Source of the DNA: Alkaliphilus transvaalensis ATCC 700919
GTDB taxonomy: Bacteria; Bacillota; Clostridia; Peptostreptococcales; Natronincolaceae
Direction: 5' to 3'
Assembly (NCBI RefSeq): GCF_000621485.1
Contig: NZ_JHYF01000002.1
Span: forward strand, 186,001 to 250,000
DNA length: 64,000 nucleotides
The notes below the pieces were generated by a model, which had not been told where the DNA came from, did not search any database, and was given only the letters and a program-made list of their open reading frames with translations. The position numbers were made by a program, and so were the translations under genes. This document shows, piece by piece, positions 44,442 through 55,228 of the stretch. The first letter of the stretch is position 1; each line of letters begins with the position of its first letter.

Positions 44442-45440
44442 ATGGAAAAGAAAAATAGTAATAACGAATTTCAAATTAGAACTGACCTCGCCATGGAGGC
44501 TAGAGAACTATATCAAGAAGAGAAAAAGCAAGAAATACAAGGGGTTTCTGTCGAACAAGAAGAGTTAAAGGACGTTACCATTACTAGGGTAGAGGTATTA
44601 AATGAAGAAGCCGCCAAAGTTATGGGAAAACCTAAAGGTAGTTATATTACATTAGAGTGTATGGGTCTAAGAAGGGCAGATGCAGATTTAAAAGATGAAG
44701 TAAGTCAAGTAATGGCAAAAGAGTTAAGGGCTATAACTGGAAACAGAAAAAACATTAAAGCTTTAGTAGTCGGCTTAGGAAATTGGAATGTTACTCCCGA
44801 TGCCCTTGGGCCAAAGGTGGTATCTAAGGTATTTGTGACGAGACATTTATTTCAATTCTACAATAAAGATAAAGATGATGACCTAGCTCAAATTAGTGCA
44901 ATTTCCCCTGGTGTAATGGGAACTACTGGAGTAGAGACCAGTGAAATTATTAAAGGAATAGTAGAAAAAATTAATCCAGATGTTGTAGTGGCTGTAGATG
45001 CATTGGCTTCTCGAAAAATGGAGCGGGTAAATGCTACAATACAAATCTCCAATACAGGAATTAGCCCTGGGTCTGGTTTAGGTAACAAAAGAAAAGCCCT
45101 AAACCAAGAAAATTTAGGTGTACCTGTTATTGCCATAGGAGTCCCTACAGTAGTAGATGCAGCAACGTTAACCAGCGATACAATTGCTATGGTAATCGAT
45201 GCCTTTACTAGACAGGCAGATAAGGGCTCAGATTTCTATAATATGTTAAAGGAGCTTCAAGAGGAAGAAAAATATGCGTTAATTAGAGAAATACTAGAAC
45301 CCTATAATGCAAATGTAATGGTTACACCAAAGGATATAGACGAGACAATTACAAACCTTTCTCAAATTATTGCCAATGGTATTAATATCGCCCTTCATCC
45401 TGGTATCGATTTAAAGGATGTTAATCGTTATATTAATTAG
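44442..45440 (+). CDS. gpr: Germination protease GPR
   Basis: A 332-residue protein of the GPR family (aspartic-type, MEROPS A25). The N-terminal propeptide region contains FQIRTDLAMEARELYQEE, which resembles the small acid-soluble protein cleavage site and is removed by self-processing. Core motifs include VVGLGNWNVTPDALGPKVV, ISPGVMGTTGVETSE and VVAVDALASRKMERVN (read in parts). It degrades SASPs during germination. GAGGTGGAAAA precedes the ATG. It is normally expressed in the forespore under SigF/SigG. Confidence 0.95.
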   Translation: MEKKNSNNEFQIRTDLAMEARELYQEEKKQEIQGVSVEQEELKDVTITRVEVLNEEAAKVMGKPKGSYITLECMGLRRADADLKDEVSQVMAKELRAITGNRKNIKALVVGLGNWNVTPDALGPKVVSKVFVTRHLFQFYNKDKDDDLAQISAISPGVMGTTGVETSEIIKGIVEKINPDVVVAVDALASRKMERVNATIQISNTGISPGSGLGNKRKALNQENLGVPVIAIGVPTVVDAATLTSDTIAMVIDAFTRQADKGSDFYNMLKELQEEEKYALIREILEPYNANVMVTPKDIDETITNLSQIIANGINIALHPGIDLKDVNRYIN

Positions 45441-45700
45441 TTTAAGAATTAAATTTTAGAACCAATTTTAGAACTAAATAAGCTTAAAGTTTATATCGGT
45501 TTAAAATATAATAATTGCAAAAAACTAGTCTTTAAATGTTAAAGATATACTGTATTATTGCATTGATTGATTTAAGAAGATCTTAGGAAAAATAATCTGA
45601 TGTAATTAAAATTAAATATAAAAATAGTTCTATAATTAAGCACCCCCTTCATAAGTATTGTATATACTAATATATTCTACAAAAAAGGTGGGTGCTAAAG

Positions 45701-46930
45701 TTGTTTAATGGAAATAGAAGTTTAAGAAAGGACTATCGAAATATTCTTATATTGGTTTTATTGTTGGCAATTTTCTTTTCTCTTGGTAATATGCTTTTTA
45801 ACAGAGACGCCTTTGCTGCTACATATATTAATGGAGAAATAGCTCAACAGCAACAACAGGACAAACAGTTTTTATATAAGGCAATTAATCATGTTTTTCC
45901 AGCAGGAGGAGCCCAAGAGGGCGGCAATCTATTGGGTGGGATTAAAAGCATTTATGCAACAGTGGTCAATAGTATTTTTTTTATTGATCTTAATGATCCC
46001 TATTCCTTTATTGAACCACAATTCCCCGGTATGACAACCTATAATCAGCTAATGGCATCAGAACTGGATGAAAATAGGGGGGTCAATAATCCTTTACCAG
46101 TAACATCGCAAGATATTTATTTTGTAGATGTAGATGATGAAGCTATTGAAGTAGATGACTTAGCAGAAGTTGATAACCCAGAAGATTATGACTATGGCGA
46201 TAATCAGACGGGAATTTACTTGCCCGACACAGATGTAGTGGATAGTAGGAGTACTTCGGGAGATATTTCTTTAGAGGGATTAAAGTTACCAGAAAAAATA
46301 GATTTTGAAGAGGGGAAACCCCATATTTTAGTTTATCATACCCACGGAACTGAATCATACAAACCTGCTTCAGAAGGGAACTATCATACTTTAAATAAGC
46401 AATATTCGGTAATTGCTGTAGCGGAAATTGTTGTAAAAGAACTAGAAAAACAAGGCTTTAATGTTATTCATGATACCACCTATCATGATTATCCCTCCTT
46501 TAATGGATCCTATGGCCGCTCTTTAGTAACAGCTCAAGAAATCTTAAAGGCAAATCCAAGCATAAAAGTGGTTTTGGATATCCATAGAGATGGATTTGAA
46601 TTTCCAGATAATGAAAATTTGATTCGAAATAATCAATGGAGCTACAATAATGAGACAATGGCTAAATATTATTTTGTAATAGGGGAAAAAAGCCCTAACA
46701 GGCAAGAAGTTGAGACCTTTGGTCGCTTTGTAAAGGCCGTTAGTGATCAAATGTACCCTGGTTTTAGTAAGCCATTATTTATGAAACCTTATATTTTAAA
46801 TACATCTTTAGTAGATCATTATGCCCTTGTAGAACTAGGAAGTAATGCCAATACGATAGAAGAGGCAAAAAGGTCTGCCTACTACTTTGCAGAGGTTATA
46901 GCAGAATCCCTCAAGTTAATTAGTAAATAG
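45701..46930 (+). CDS. spoIIP: Stage II sporulation protein P
   Basis: About 409 residues. I prefer the TTG at 45701 over the GTG at 45692 because AAAGGTGG ends at 45691. It has an N-terminal membrane anchor (ILILVLLLAIFFSLGNMLF) and a C-terminal peptidoglycan amidase/endopeptidase domain: HILVYHTHGTESY, VLDIHRDG, and NTSLVDHYALVELGSNANTIEEA (read in parts). SpoIIP works with SpoIID and SpoIIM in engulfment. It follows gpr, the usual order in spore formers. Confidence 0.93.
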   Translation: MFNGNRSLRKDYRNILILVLLLAIFFSLGNMLFNRDAFAATYINGEIAQQQQQDKQFLYKAINHVFPAGGAQEGGNLLGGIKSIYATVVNSIFFIDLNDPYSFIEPQFPGMTTYNQLMASELDENRGVNNPLPVTSQDIYFVDVDDEAIEVDDLAEVDNPEDYDYGDNQTGIYLPDTDVVDSRSTSGDISLEGLKLPEKIDFEEGKPHILVYHTHGTESYKPASEGNYHTLNKQYSVIAVAEIVVKELEKQGFNVIHDTTYHDYPSFNGSYGRSLVTAQEILKANPSIKVVLDIHRDGFEFPDNENLIRNNQWSYNNETMAKYYFVIGEKSPNRQEVETFGRFVKAVSDQMYPGFSKPLFMKPYILNTSLVDHYALVELGSNANTIEEAKRSAYYFAEVIAESLKLISK

Positions 46931-46975
46931 GTTTAAAAAATAGAGAAGTAGTCTACACTATCAATGGTGATGTAG

Positions 46976-47311
46976 ATGAAAACAGTTGGAAGAATGGAAG
47001 AAAAAAAGGTTTTAAAGAGAAAAAAACGTTACGTTAGATTAGGGCTACTACTCTTACTTTTACTTTTGGTTTTAGGCCTCTTGGCAACAGACTATGCCTT
47101 AAGAAATATGATGGCCCTATTTGATGGCGGGCAACTATTTTCTTATGGTAGAGAAAATAACATCCATTATCTTGAAATAATGGGGCATGAGTTTTATATA
47201 GATCATGAAAACATCTATGGAAACTTAGTTAGTTATATTGAGTGGACTAAGGGGAAATCAGTAGCCTTATTTGAAAGTATAAAAGCATTAATAGGTAAAA
47301 TGTCGGGATAA
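46976..47311 (+). CDS. Small single-pass membrane protein
   Basis: A 111-residue protein. The basic N-terminus (EEKKVLKRKKRYVR) is followed by one long hydrophobic helix ([21 protein letters not shown]) and an outward-facing domain of about 65 residues containing YLEIMGHEFYIDHENIYGN. I do not recognise a named family. Its place between spoIIP and lepA suggests sporulation expression, an inference from context. An alternative ATG lies at 46994. A terminator starts within the stop region. Confidence 0.65.
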   Translation: MKTVGRMEEKKVLKRKKRYVRLGLLLLLLLLVLGLLATDYALRNMMALFDGGQLFSYGRENNIHYLEIMGHEFYIDHENIYGNLVSYIEWTKGKSVALFESIKALIGKMSG

Positions 47312-47324
47312 CCGACATTTTTTT
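47298..47324 (+). terminator. Intrinsic terminator
   Basis: AAATGTCGG pairs with CCGACATTT, then TTTTT; it overlaps the 3' end of the preceding gene. Confidence 0.88.
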
Positions 47325-47411
47325 GTAAATATTAATAGATAGGCTACCACCCTTTGACAGTTTATGATATAATTTATAAAGTTACGCAAGATTAAAGGAG
47401 GATTTTACCTT

Positions 47412-49220
47412 ATGCCAAGTGATAGACAAAAGAAAATTAGAAACTTCTCTATCATTGCCCATATCGATCATGGAAAATCTACCTTGGCTGATAGACTGAT
47501 AGAACATACAGGACTAATAAGTCAACGGGAAATGCAAAACCAGATACTAGATAATATGGATTTAGAGCGAGAAAGAGGAATTACCATTAAGCTTCAATCC
47601 ATTAAGTTGGCCTATAAAGCAAAAGACGGAGAAGAGTACTTTTTAAACCTAATTGATACTCCCGGCCATGTGGACTTTACTTATGAGGTATCTAGAAGTT
47701 TAGCAGCCTGTGAAGGGGCAATACTGGTGGTAGATGCTGCCCAAGGAATAGAAGCTCAAACCTTGGCCAATGTCTATTTAGCTTTAGAGCAAGATTTAGA
47801 AATTATCCCAGTTATAAATAAAATTGACTTACCAAGTGCAAGACCAGATGAAATTAAGAAGGAAATAGAAGATATTATTGGGCTAGACGCCAGTGATGCA
47901 CCACTAATTTCAGCTAAAGAAGGTCTTAATATTACAGATGTTTTAGAGGCCATCGTTCAAAAGGTCCCTGCACCAAAGGAAGAGGAAGAAGCACCTTTAA
48001 AGGCATTAATTTTTGATTCCTATTATGATAATTATAAGGGTGTCGTTGCTTATATTAGAGTTGTAGAGGGTTGCATCAAAAAAGGTATGAAAATAAAAAT
48101 GATGGCTACCAACAAGATTTTTGAAGTTGTTGAGGTTGGCGTAAACTCACCGGGTCAAATTCCTTTAGCAGAATTAAAGGCTGGGGACGTTGGTTATGTT
48201 GCTGCCAGCATTAAAGATGTTCGAAATTGTAGAGTTGGGGACACCATTACCGATGCAGAAAATCCAACACCACAACCATTGCCAGGATATCGAAAAGTTA
48301 CTCCAATGGTATATTGTGGTATTTACCCTGCAGAAGGGGAGAAATATGAAGACGTAAGAGATGCCCTTGAAAAGTTACAGGTAAATGACGCGGCTCTAGT
48401 ATTTGAGCCAGAAACTTCAGTAGCCTTAGGCTTTGGTTTTAGATGCGGATTCTTAGGATTATTACATATGGAGATTATTCAAGAAAGGCTTGAAAGAGAG
48501 TTCGATCTTGATATGGTTACAACAGCTCCAAGTGTAATTTATCGTGTTACTAAAACCGATGGTGAAGTAGTTATGATTCAAAATCCTGCTAACCTACCAA
48601 AACCTCAAGAAATTCATATGATGGAGGAGCCAATTGTAAAGGCTAGTATCATGGTACCAACTCAATATACCGGTACAGTAATGGAACTTTGTCAAGAGCG
48701 ACGAGGAGACATGAAGAATATGGAGTATATTGATGATACAAGAGTTTCCATCCATTATGAATTACCATTAAATGAAGTAGTTTATGACTTCTTTGATGCT
48801 TTAAAATCAAAAACGAAGGGTTATGGTTCCTTGGATTATGAATTCCTGGGCTACAGACCTTCAAAACTAGTTAAACTTGATATTTTAATTAATACTGAAC
48901 AAGTAGATGCCCTCTCTTTTATTGTCCATGAGACAAAAGCCTATGCTAGAGGAAAGGCAATGTGTGAAAAGTTAAAGAACGAAATACCAAGACACCAATT
49001 CCCAATTCCACTACAGGCGGCTATTGGGCAAAAAATCATTGCTAGAGAAACCATTAGCGCATTACGTAAGGACGTATTGGCCAAGTGTTATGGTGGGGAT
49101 ATTTCCCGTAAGAAGAAACTTCTAGAGAAACAGAAAGAAGGTAAGAAGCGTATGAGACAAGTTGGTAGTGTCGAAGTACCTCAAAAAGCCTTTATGTCAG
49201 TTTTAAAGTTAGACGATTAA
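47412..49220 (+). CDS. lepA: Elongation factor 4
   Basis: A 602-residue translational GTPase, the standard LepA length. G1 is [14 protein letters not shown], followed by [24 protein letters not shown] and SAKEG. The C-terminal LepA-specific domain includes [34 protein letters not shown] (read in parts), the motif that contacts the ribosome. It back-translocates or remodels stalled ribosomes. AAGGAGGATTTTACCTT precedes the ATG. TTGACA-like and TATAAT sequences are visible just upstream (47355-47377). Confidence 0.97.
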   Translation: MPSDRQKKIRNFSIIAHIDHGKSTLADRLIEHTGLISQREMQNQILDNMDLERERGITIKLQSIKLAYKAKDGEEYFLNLIDTPGHVDFTYEVSRSLAACEGAILVVDAAQGIEAQTLANVYLALEQDLEIIPVINKIDLPSARPDEIKKEIEDIIGLDASDAPLISAKEGLNITDVLEAIVQKVPAPKEEEEAPLKALIFDSYYDNYKGVVAYIRVVEGCIKKGMKIKMMATNKIFEVVEVGVNSPGQIPLAELKAGDVGYVAASIKDVRNCRVGDTITDAENPTPQPLPGYRKVTPMVYCGIYPAEGEKYEDVRDALEKLQVNDAALVFEPETSVALGFGFRCGFLGLLHMEIIQERLEREFDLDMVTTAPSVIYRVTKTDGEVVMIQNPANLPKPQEIHMMEEPIVKASIMVPTQYTGTVMELCQERRGDMKNMEYIDDTRVSIHYELPLNEVVYDFFDALKSKTKGYGSLDYEFLGYRPSKLVKLDILINTEQVDALSFIVHETKAYARGKAMCEKLKNEIPRHQFPIPLQAAIGQKIIARETISALRKDVLAKCYGGDISRKKKLLEKQKEGKKRMRQVGSVEVPQKAFMSVLKLDD

Positions 49221-49508
49221 AAGAATATTTGGAGGGTTTAGTCATTTTGTTCTATGACTAGGCCCTTTAATTATATAAGGAAAACATCTGCTGTGCAGAT
49301 GAAGCTAAAAAGCTTTTAGCAGTGAGTGAAAAAAGGAAAAATTCGTTTGACATTCATCAGAGATGCAAATTAAAATATAAGTAGGCGCTTCTGATACAAG
49401 GAGCGAAGAAAAAGGCAATAGCGTAATATATCAAAAATCAAATGGACCATTCTTTTCCACAGGAGCTAGACCTTAAATTATAAAGGTGGCTTTCGAGCCA
49501 CCTTTTTT
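49221..49508 (+). ncRNA. Structured leader ending in a terminator before the lipoprotein gene
   Basis: A 288-bp gap with several hairpins: AGTCAT/ATGACT near 49240, CATCTGC/GCAGATG near 49288 and GCTAAAA/TTTTAGC near 49303. At the end AAGGTGGCT/AGCCACCTT is followed by T residues (49483-49508), only 14 bases before the ATG of the lipoprotein. A terminator so close to the start suggests either an attenuated leader or the end of a separate small RNA. I could not match it to T-box or a known riboswitch. Confidence 0.45.
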
Positions 49509-49521
49509 CAAGGAGGTATGT

Positions 49522-50115
49522 ATGAAAAAATATATTGCTCTTTTAAGTATCATGTTGCTTCTAGTAGGCTGTAGCTTTCAAGTAAAAAATAATTCCATGA
49601 TTACTGACCATAACACTAATTATTACTGGGCAGAAAGAATAGAAACCCATGCTAGACTTTTATTAGTTGTTGAAGATCACATTAACGAAGAGAGGTTTAA
49701 AGAAGCTCTTGGGGTTGTAGATGGTTATTTAGTTGCTACTGAAAAAGATGGCATCTTCATGAAGGATGAAAAAGAAGTTTATCATATACTGAAGCAGTTT
49801 TACGAAGATGTTATGGTAGACAGAATAATAACTATTGAAAATAACTTAAGAGATCTAATTGGTAACTTAGAAGTATATTTGTCTAGTAATAAGGATCATG
49901 TCAATCAACTAGAAATTAGGTTGAATAAATTAAGTAATCTGACTTATGCTATAGGCCAAGGTGGAAGAACAGTAACTAATCATGACTTAACACTGTATAA
50001 TTTAGTAGCTTATCCATTTCAAGTAAAAGAAAATAATAATTATAATGAAATCTTGAACTTAGTAAAAGAAATAGAAATAGAAATAAATAATATTAATGAA
50101 GTAATCAATTATTAG
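49522..50115 (+). CDS. Hypothetical lipoprotein
   Basis: About 197 residues from the ATG at 49522 (MKKYIALLSIMLLLVGC), with AAGGAGGT just upstream; the frame extends further back but through the terminator. Lipobox LLVGC. The mature part is helical and has no recognised motif. Its translation start lies immediately after a strong hairpin, so transcription read-through may be regulated. Confidence 0.65.
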   Translation: MKKYIALLSIMLLLVGCSFQVKNNSMITDHNTNYYWAERIETHARLLLVVEDHINEERFKEALGVVDGYLVATEKDGIFMKDEKEVYHILKQFYEDVMVDRIITIENNLRDLIGNLEVYLSSNKDHVNQLEIRLNKLSNLTYAIGQGGRTVTNHDLTLYNLVAYPFQVKENNNYNEILNLVKEIEIEINNINEVINY

Positions 50116-50141
50116 TCGCTTGCCAATTAAGACGAAAGTTT

Positions 50142-50170
50142 AGACCTTATATTAGATGAGGTCTTTTTTT
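50142..50170 (+). terminator. Intrinsic terminator
   Basis: AGACCTTAT pairs with ATGAGGTCT, followed by a run of T. Confidence 0.85.
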
Positions 50171-50327
50171 ATTTATTATAAATAAGCGGGTTGTGGTATA
50201 ATTTATTGACAATAATGATTGATGAGATAAACTTTAACTGAAAAGTAATGTTCTAAATAATATTCAACTAAAAATCATTAAATAAATTATGTGAAATGGT
50301 TTTATATTGTAAATAGAGAGGTGAAAA

Positions 50328-51464
50328 ATGAAACCTATCAGCCTATATATCCATATACCCTTTTGTGAGAAGAAGTGCTACTACTGTGACTTTAACTCCT
50401 ATGGAGGGAAGAAACATTTAATAGAACCCTATTTAGAGGCCCTTATAAAGGAAATAGATTTTTATGAAGATGAATTAAAGGGATATGAAGTGAAGACCAT
50501 ATTTATTGGTGGAGGCACACCTTCGTTATTAACGGGTCTTCAAATGGACACTTTAATGAATCACCTTATAAAAAAAGTGAAAATCGGTAAGAATTCAGAA
50601 GTAACCATGGAAATGAACCCAGGAACCCTTAGCCTAGAAAATATAAAGGGCTACTATCAAAGTGGCATTAATCGATTAAGCATTGGGCTACAGGCTACCC
50701 AAAATCATCATCTAAAAAGCTTAGGGAGAATCCATAGCTATGAAGATTTTTTGAAAAATCTACAGGATGCCCAAGGGGTAGGCTTTAACAATATTAACGT
50801 AGATTTAATGTTCGCTTTACCAGAGCAGACAATGATCCAGTGGCAACAGAGCTTAAAAGAAATTACTAGCTTAGGGATACAGCATATCTCTACCTACAGC
50901 TTAATATGGGAGGAGGATACCCTCTTTCTACAATGGCAACAAGAAGGAAAACTTAAAGAACTAGGAGAAGACCTAGAGTTAGAGATGTATCATGAATCGA
51001 TACACTTTTTAAAGGAGAAGGGTTATCAGCATTATGAAATATCCAACTTCGCAAAGGGTGGTTACGAAAGCCAACATAACCTAACCTATTGGCATTATGG
51101 AAATTATTTAGGTTTTGGTGCAGGGGCCCATTCCTACCTTTCCCCTAAACGACATCATAATGAAGGGGAAATTACAACCTATATTAATGAAATTAAAAAT
51201 AACAAGCTACCAATTGTAGAAAATATCATTAATAGTAGAGAAGATGAAATAAGTGAAAGTATGTTCTTAGGCTTAAGACTGATGGAAGGGGTAAAACTTA
51301 AATCTTTTCAAGAACGATTTGGGAGATCTCCTTTAACGATTTACAAAAGTCAATTTGAAAAGCTTATGAGGCAAGGGCTAATCGTTATAGATCAAGAAAG
51401 TGTACGTCTTACCCCAAAGGGGATTGACCTTTCAAACCTTGTTTTTCAAGAGATGCTTCTATAA
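50328..51464 (+). CDS. hemW: Radical SAM protein HemW
   Basis: A 378-residue radical SAM protein. The cluster motif is PFCEKKCYYCDFNS (residues 10-23), with GGGTPSLL and the HemN C-terminal domain (SESMFLGLRLMEGV). HemW proteins are heme chaperones; they were long annotated as coproporphyrinogen oxidases but lack that activity. The position directly upstream of hrcA is conserved in Firmicutes. AGAGAGGTGAAAA precedes the ATG. In an anaerobe the heme role is plausible but not shown. Confidence 0.92.
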   Translation: MKPISLYIHIPFCEKKCYYCDFNSYGGKKHLIEPYLEALIKEIDFYEDELKGYEVKTIFIGGGTPSLLTGLQMDTLMNHLIKKVKIGKNSEVTMEMNPGTLSLENIKGYYQSGINRLSIGLQATQNHHLKSLGRIHSYEDFLKNLQDAQGVGFNNINVDLMFALPEQTMIQWQQSLKEITSLGIQHISTYSLIWEEDTLFLQWQQEGKLKELGEDLELEMYHESIHFLKEKGYQHYEISNFAKGGYESQHNLTYWHYGNYLGFGAGAHSYLSPKRHHNEGEITTYINEIKNNKLPIVENIINSREDEISESMFLGLRLMEGVKLKSFQERFGRSPLTIYKSQFEKLMRQGLIVIDQESVRLTPKGIDLSNLVFQEMLL

Positions 51465-51496
51465 AATTTGCTTCTAAAAAAGTTTATTAGAAACTA

Positions 51497-51566
51497 TTGA
51501 CAAAAATATTATGAAGTGATATTTTAATAGCAGGTAGCATTAGCACTCATTAATCAAGAGTGCTAA
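51497..51566 (+). promoter_or_regulatory. hrcA promoter with CIRCE operator
   Basis: A -35 TTGACA (51497-51502) and a -10 near TATTTT (51520-51525) are followed by the CIRCE element TTAGCACTC-N9-GAGTGCTAA at 51540-51566. Both arms match the consensus. HrcA binds here to repress the hrcA-grpE-dnaK-dnaJ genes. No second CIRCE was seen before dnaK. Confidence 0.96.
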
Positions 51567-51579
51567 TAATTGAGGTGAT

Positions 51580-52608
51580 ATGATGGAATTAAATGAAAGG
51601 AAGCTAAAAATATTACAAGCGATTGTTCAGGATTATATTCAAACTGCAGAACCCATCGGTTCTAGAACCCTAACGAAAAAATACAATATAGGGGTAAGTC
51701 CTGCAACAATTAGAAATGAAATGGCTGACTTGGAAGATTTAGGGTTTTTAACACAACCCCATACTTCCGCCGGAAGGATTCCTTCAGATAAGGCATATCG
51801 ATTGTATGTAGACTATCTATTACAAATGAAGAAAATTGCCTCCTTCCATAGGGATACAATGAGGGCAGATTTATTAAAACGGTTTGGTGAGATAGAGGAT
51901 CTATTACAATATAGCTCTAGAATCCTATCCCAGCTAACCAATTATACATCCATCGCTTTAGCACCTCAAATTAAGGGGAGTAAGTTAAAGCATGTACAGT
52001 TAGTACCCATTGATGGAGAGCATATTATCGCCATGATTGTTACGGATACCGGTGTGATCAAAAAACCTTTGTTAAAGGTTACAGGTGGCATGGACCTAGA
52101 ACACACTTTAAAAGTATCGGCCCTATTAAATGATAAACTCTCTGGGTTAACCTTTCAAGAGATAGAGCAGAAGTTGGCTGCAGACTTAAAAAAGGAAGCC
52201 AATGAATTTAGTAATATCATTGAAACTGTTGTTCCAGAAGTGTTTAGAACCCTAGAGGAGATCGATGACATTGAACTTTTCTTAAATGGGACTACTAACA
52301 TATTTAACTTTCCAGAGTTCAGTGATCTTTTAAGGGCAAAGTCTTTTCTAACGATGTTAGAAGAAAAAGCATTAATTAGTAACTTAATTACTGCAACTGA
52401 ATCAGAGGGAATAAGTATTTCAATTGGAAGTGAGAACCCCTTCCAAGAAGCAAAGGACTGTAGTTTGGTTACTGCCAGCTTTAAGTTGGAGGGGAATGTA
52501 ATTGGGTGGTTAAGTGTCATAGGGCCAACTAGAATGGACTATTCCCATGTAATTAGTGTAATGGACCAAGTAAGCTCCTATATTAATCATCTATTAAAGA
52601 ACAGATAA
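51580..52608 (+). CDS. hrcA: Heat-inducible repressor HrcA
   Basis: A 342-residue repressor. The N-terminal winged helix has ERKLKILQAIVQDYIQTAEPIGSRTL (read in parts) and GVSPATIRNEMADLEDLGFL. The C-terminal part has GHVISVMDQVSSYINHLL-like helices (here SHVISVMDQVSS). It binds CIRCE as a dimer and depends on GroE for activity. ATG codons at 51580 and 51583 are both possible after GAGGTGATAT. It is the first gene of the heat-shock operon and so self-regulated. Confidence 0.97.
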   Translation: MMELNERKLKILQAIVQDYIQTAEPIGSRTLTKKYNIGVSPATIRNEMADLEDLGFLTQPHTSAGRIPSDKAYRLYVDYLLQMKKIASFHRDTMRADLLKRFGEIEDLLQYSSRILSQLTNYTSIALAPQIKGSKLKHVQLVPIDGEHIIAMIVTDTGVIKKPLLKVTGGMDLEHTLKVSALLNDKLSGLTFQEIEQKLAADLKKEANEFSNIIETVVPEVFRTLEEIDDIELFLNGTTNIFNFPEFSDLLRAKSFLTMLEEKALISNLITATESEGISISIGSENPFQEAKDCSLVTASFKLEGNVIGWLSVIGPTRMDYSHVISVMDQVSSYINHLLKNR

Positions 52609-52689
52609 GTAAAGTAGTGGGAAATACTTATGTGTTTTCCACTATCTTTAGATTTTATATAGTACTTAATGAAAAAGGCGGTGTTTTAA

Positions 52690-53277
52690 TTGGAGAAGGA
52701 AATCAGGGAAGAAGAAAAGGAAAAAGACGAAGAGACAGAATTAGAAGCAGAAACGGCTGACAATAACCTAGAGGCTGTGGAGGATGTAATGGAAGAAACT
52801 AACAATCCTGATGAAATTCAGTCTTTAGAAGATCAGTTAAAGAAAAAAGAACAAGAATTACAAGAACAAACTAATCAGTTGCAACGACTACAGGCAGACT
52901 TCATTAATTATAAGAAGCGAGTAGAAAAAGAAAAAAGTGAAATCTACTTATATGCTAATGAAAAAATTGCATCTGATCTATTAGGTATTGTTGATAATCT
53001 TGAAAGAGCTATTGCAGGTTCTGATGAAGCTGAAGCCGATAGTGGACTATATCAAGGAATTCAACTGGTATTTAAACAATTAAAAGAAATTCTATTAAAG
53101 CATGACATCGAAGAAATTGATGCCTTAAATCAACCCTTTGATATGAACCTGCACCATGCAGTTATGCAGGAGGATGTTGAGGATGTAGAATCTAATACAG
53201 TTATTGAGGTATATCAAAAGGGCTACAAAATAAATAATAGAATTTTAAGGCCAGCTATGGTAAAGGTATCAAAATAA
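52690..53277 (+). CDS. grpE: Nucleotide exchange factor GrpE
   Basis: A 195-residue protein. An acidic, low-complexity N-terminus (EEEKEKDEETELEAETA) leads into a long coiled coil (LEDQLKKKEQELQEQTNQLQRLQADF, read in parts). The C-terminal four-helix and beta region contains FDMNLHHAVMQ and VYQKGYKINNRILRPAMVKVSK (read in parts). It releases ADP from DnaK. The start is the TTG at 52690 after AAAGGCGGTG. A hairpin AGTGGAAA/TTTTCCACT-like lies between hrcA and grpE (52615-52643). Confidence 0.96.
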   Translation: MEKEIREEEKEKDEETELEAETADNNLEAVEDVMEETNNPDEIQSLEDQLKKKEQELQEQTNQLQRLQADFINYKKRVEKEKSEIYLYANEKIASDLLGIVDNLERAIAGSDEAEADSGLYQGIQLVFKQLKEILLKHDIEEIDALNQPFDMNLHHAVMQEDVEDVESNTVIEVYQKGYKINNRILRPAMVKVSK

Positions 53278-53386
53278 AACTCCCATTTGTAATATAAGGT
53301 TATAAGGGGTAAAGTGTTATTTTGTATAAATAAATTTAAAATAAATTTGATAAAATGATAATTCATTAAAGGAGGAAGAAAGATCT

Positions 53387-55219
53387 ATGGCTAAAGTTAT
53401 AGGGATCGATTTAGGAACCACCAACTCATGTGTAGCAGTATTAGAAGGTGGAGAACCAGTAGTTATACCAAATTCTGAGGGGAACAGAACAACTCCTTCG
53501 GTTGTAGCTTTTGGAAAAAATGGAGAAAGAATTGTGGGGGAACCAGCTAAAAGACAAGCGGTTACAAACCCAGAAAGAACAATTATATCAATTAAAACCC
53601 ATATGGGTTCTAACCATAAAGTATCAATTGATGGTAAAGATTATACACCACAAGATATTTCTGCAATGATTTTACAAAAATTAAAAGCAGATGCAGAAGC
53701 TTACTTAGGAGAAACTGTAACAGATGCAGTTATTACTGTTCCAGCATACTTTACAGATAGTCAAAGACAAGCAACAAAGGATGCAGGTAAAATTGCAGGT
53801 TTAAATGTACAAAGAATTATTAATGAGCCAACAGCGGCTTCTTTAGCTTATGGTTTAGATAAAACAGAGCAACATCAAAAAATTCTTGTTTACGATTTAG
53901 GGGGCGGTACCTTCGACGTATCTATCCTTGAATTAGGAGACGGTGTTTTTGAAGTATTATCTACAAGTGGTAACAACAACTTAGGTGGAGATAACTTTGA
54001 TGAAGTACTAATTGATTACATTGCAGATGAATTTAAAAAGCAAGAGGCTATCGACTTAAGACAAGACAAGATGGCGCTACAACGCTTAAAGGAAGCAGCT
54101 GAAAAAGCTAAGAAAGAGCTTTCTAGCACAATGACAACAAATATTAATCTTCCTTTTATAACAGCTACAAGCACAGGACCAAAACACTTAACATTAGATA
54201 TAACTAGAGCTAAGTTTGATGAATTAACCAGTCACTTAGTTGAAAAAACAAAAGAACCAATGAGAAAAGCCCTGTCAGATGCAGGTTTATCGGCAGGAGA
54301 TTTAGATAAAGTAATTTTAGTTGGTGGATCAACTCGTATTCCAGCTGTTCAAGCTGCAGTTAAAAATATTACAGGTAAAGACCCTCATAAAGGAATTAAT
54401 CCAGACGAATGCGTTGCTGTTGGTGCTTCAATTCAAGCAGGGGTATTAACTGGAGAAGTTAAAGACGTACTTTTATTAGACGTAACTCCTTTATCATTAG
54501 GTATCGAGACTTTAGGGGGCGTATTTACCAAGTTAATTGAAAGAAACACTACAATTCCAAGTAAGAAGAGCCAAATTTTCTCTACAGCAGCAGATAATCA
54601 ACCAGCAGTTGAGATCCATGTGCTTCAAGGGGAAAGATCAATGGCAAATGATAATATTACTTTAGGTAGATTCCAATTAACAGGTATTCCACCAGCACCA
54701 AGAGGAGTTCCACAAATTGAAGTAACCTTTGACATTGATGCCAATGGTATCGTAAATGTTTCTGCAAAAGACTTAGGTACAGGAACAGAGCAAAAAATTA
54801 CTATTACAGCTTCTACTAATCTTTCCGATGATGAAGTTGAGAGAAAAGTTAAGGAAGCAGAGCAATTTGCAGAAGAAGATAAGAAGAGAAAAGAAAAAAT
54901 CGAAGTTAAAAACCAAGCTGATTCTTTAGTATATCAAACAGAAAAAACTTTAAAAGAAGCAGAAGGTAAAATAAATAAAGAAGATGCAGATAAAGTTACT
55001 GCTGAAGTCGAGAAACTAAAGAAAGCTATTGAAGCTGATAATCTTGAAGATATGAAGAAGGGTGTTGAAGACTTAACAAATGCCTTCCATGCCATTTCTC
55101 AACAAATGTATCAACAAACAGGAGCAGAAGGAGCTAATCCAGAAGCTGAAGCTCAAGGAGCACAAGACGATAATGTTGTTGATGCAGAATATGAAGAAGT
55201 TTCTGATGACGATAAATAG
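53387..55219 (+). CDS. dnaK: Chaperone DnaK (Hsp70)
   Basis: A 610-residue Hsp70. Signatures: [18 protein letters not shown] (residues 5-22, read in parts), [14 protein letters not shown] and [14 protein letters not shown]. The C-terminus ends in the acidic [12 protein letters not shown] tail used for co-chaperone contact. It binds exposed hydrophobic stretches in an ATP-dependent cycle with DnaJ and GrpE. AAAGGAGGAAGAAAGATCT precedes the ATG. The length and order are normal. Confidence 0.98.
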   Translation: MAKVIGIDLGTTNSCVAVLEGGEPVVIPNSEGNRTTPSVVAFGKNGERIVGEPAKRQAVTNPERTIISIKTHMGSNHKVSIDGKDYTPQDISAMILQKLKADAEAYLGETVTDAVITVPAYFTDSQRQATKDAGKIAGLNVQRIINEPTAASLAYGLDKTEQHQKILVYDLGGGTFDVSILELGDGVFEVLSTSGNNNLGGDNFDEVLIDYIADEFKKQEAIDLRQDKMALQRLKEAAEKAKKELSSTMTTNINLPFITATSTGPKHLTLDITRAKFDELTSHLVEKTKEPMRKALSDAGLSAGDLDKVILVGGSTRIPAVQAAVKNITGKDPHKGINPDECVAVGASIQAGVLTGEVKDVLLLDVTPLSLGIETLGGVFTKLIERNTTIPSKKSQIFSTAADNQPAVEIHVLQGERSMANDNITLGRFQLTGIPPAPRGVPQIEVTFDIDANGIVNVSAKDLGTGTEQKITITASTNLSDDEVERKVKEAEQFAEEDKKRKEKIEVKNQADSLVYQTEKTLKEAEGKINKEDADKVTAEVEKLKKAIEADNLEDMKKGVEDLTNAFHAISQQMYQQTGAEGANPEAEAQGAQDDNVVDAEYEEVSDDDK

Positions 55220-55228
55220 TAGTTTAAG

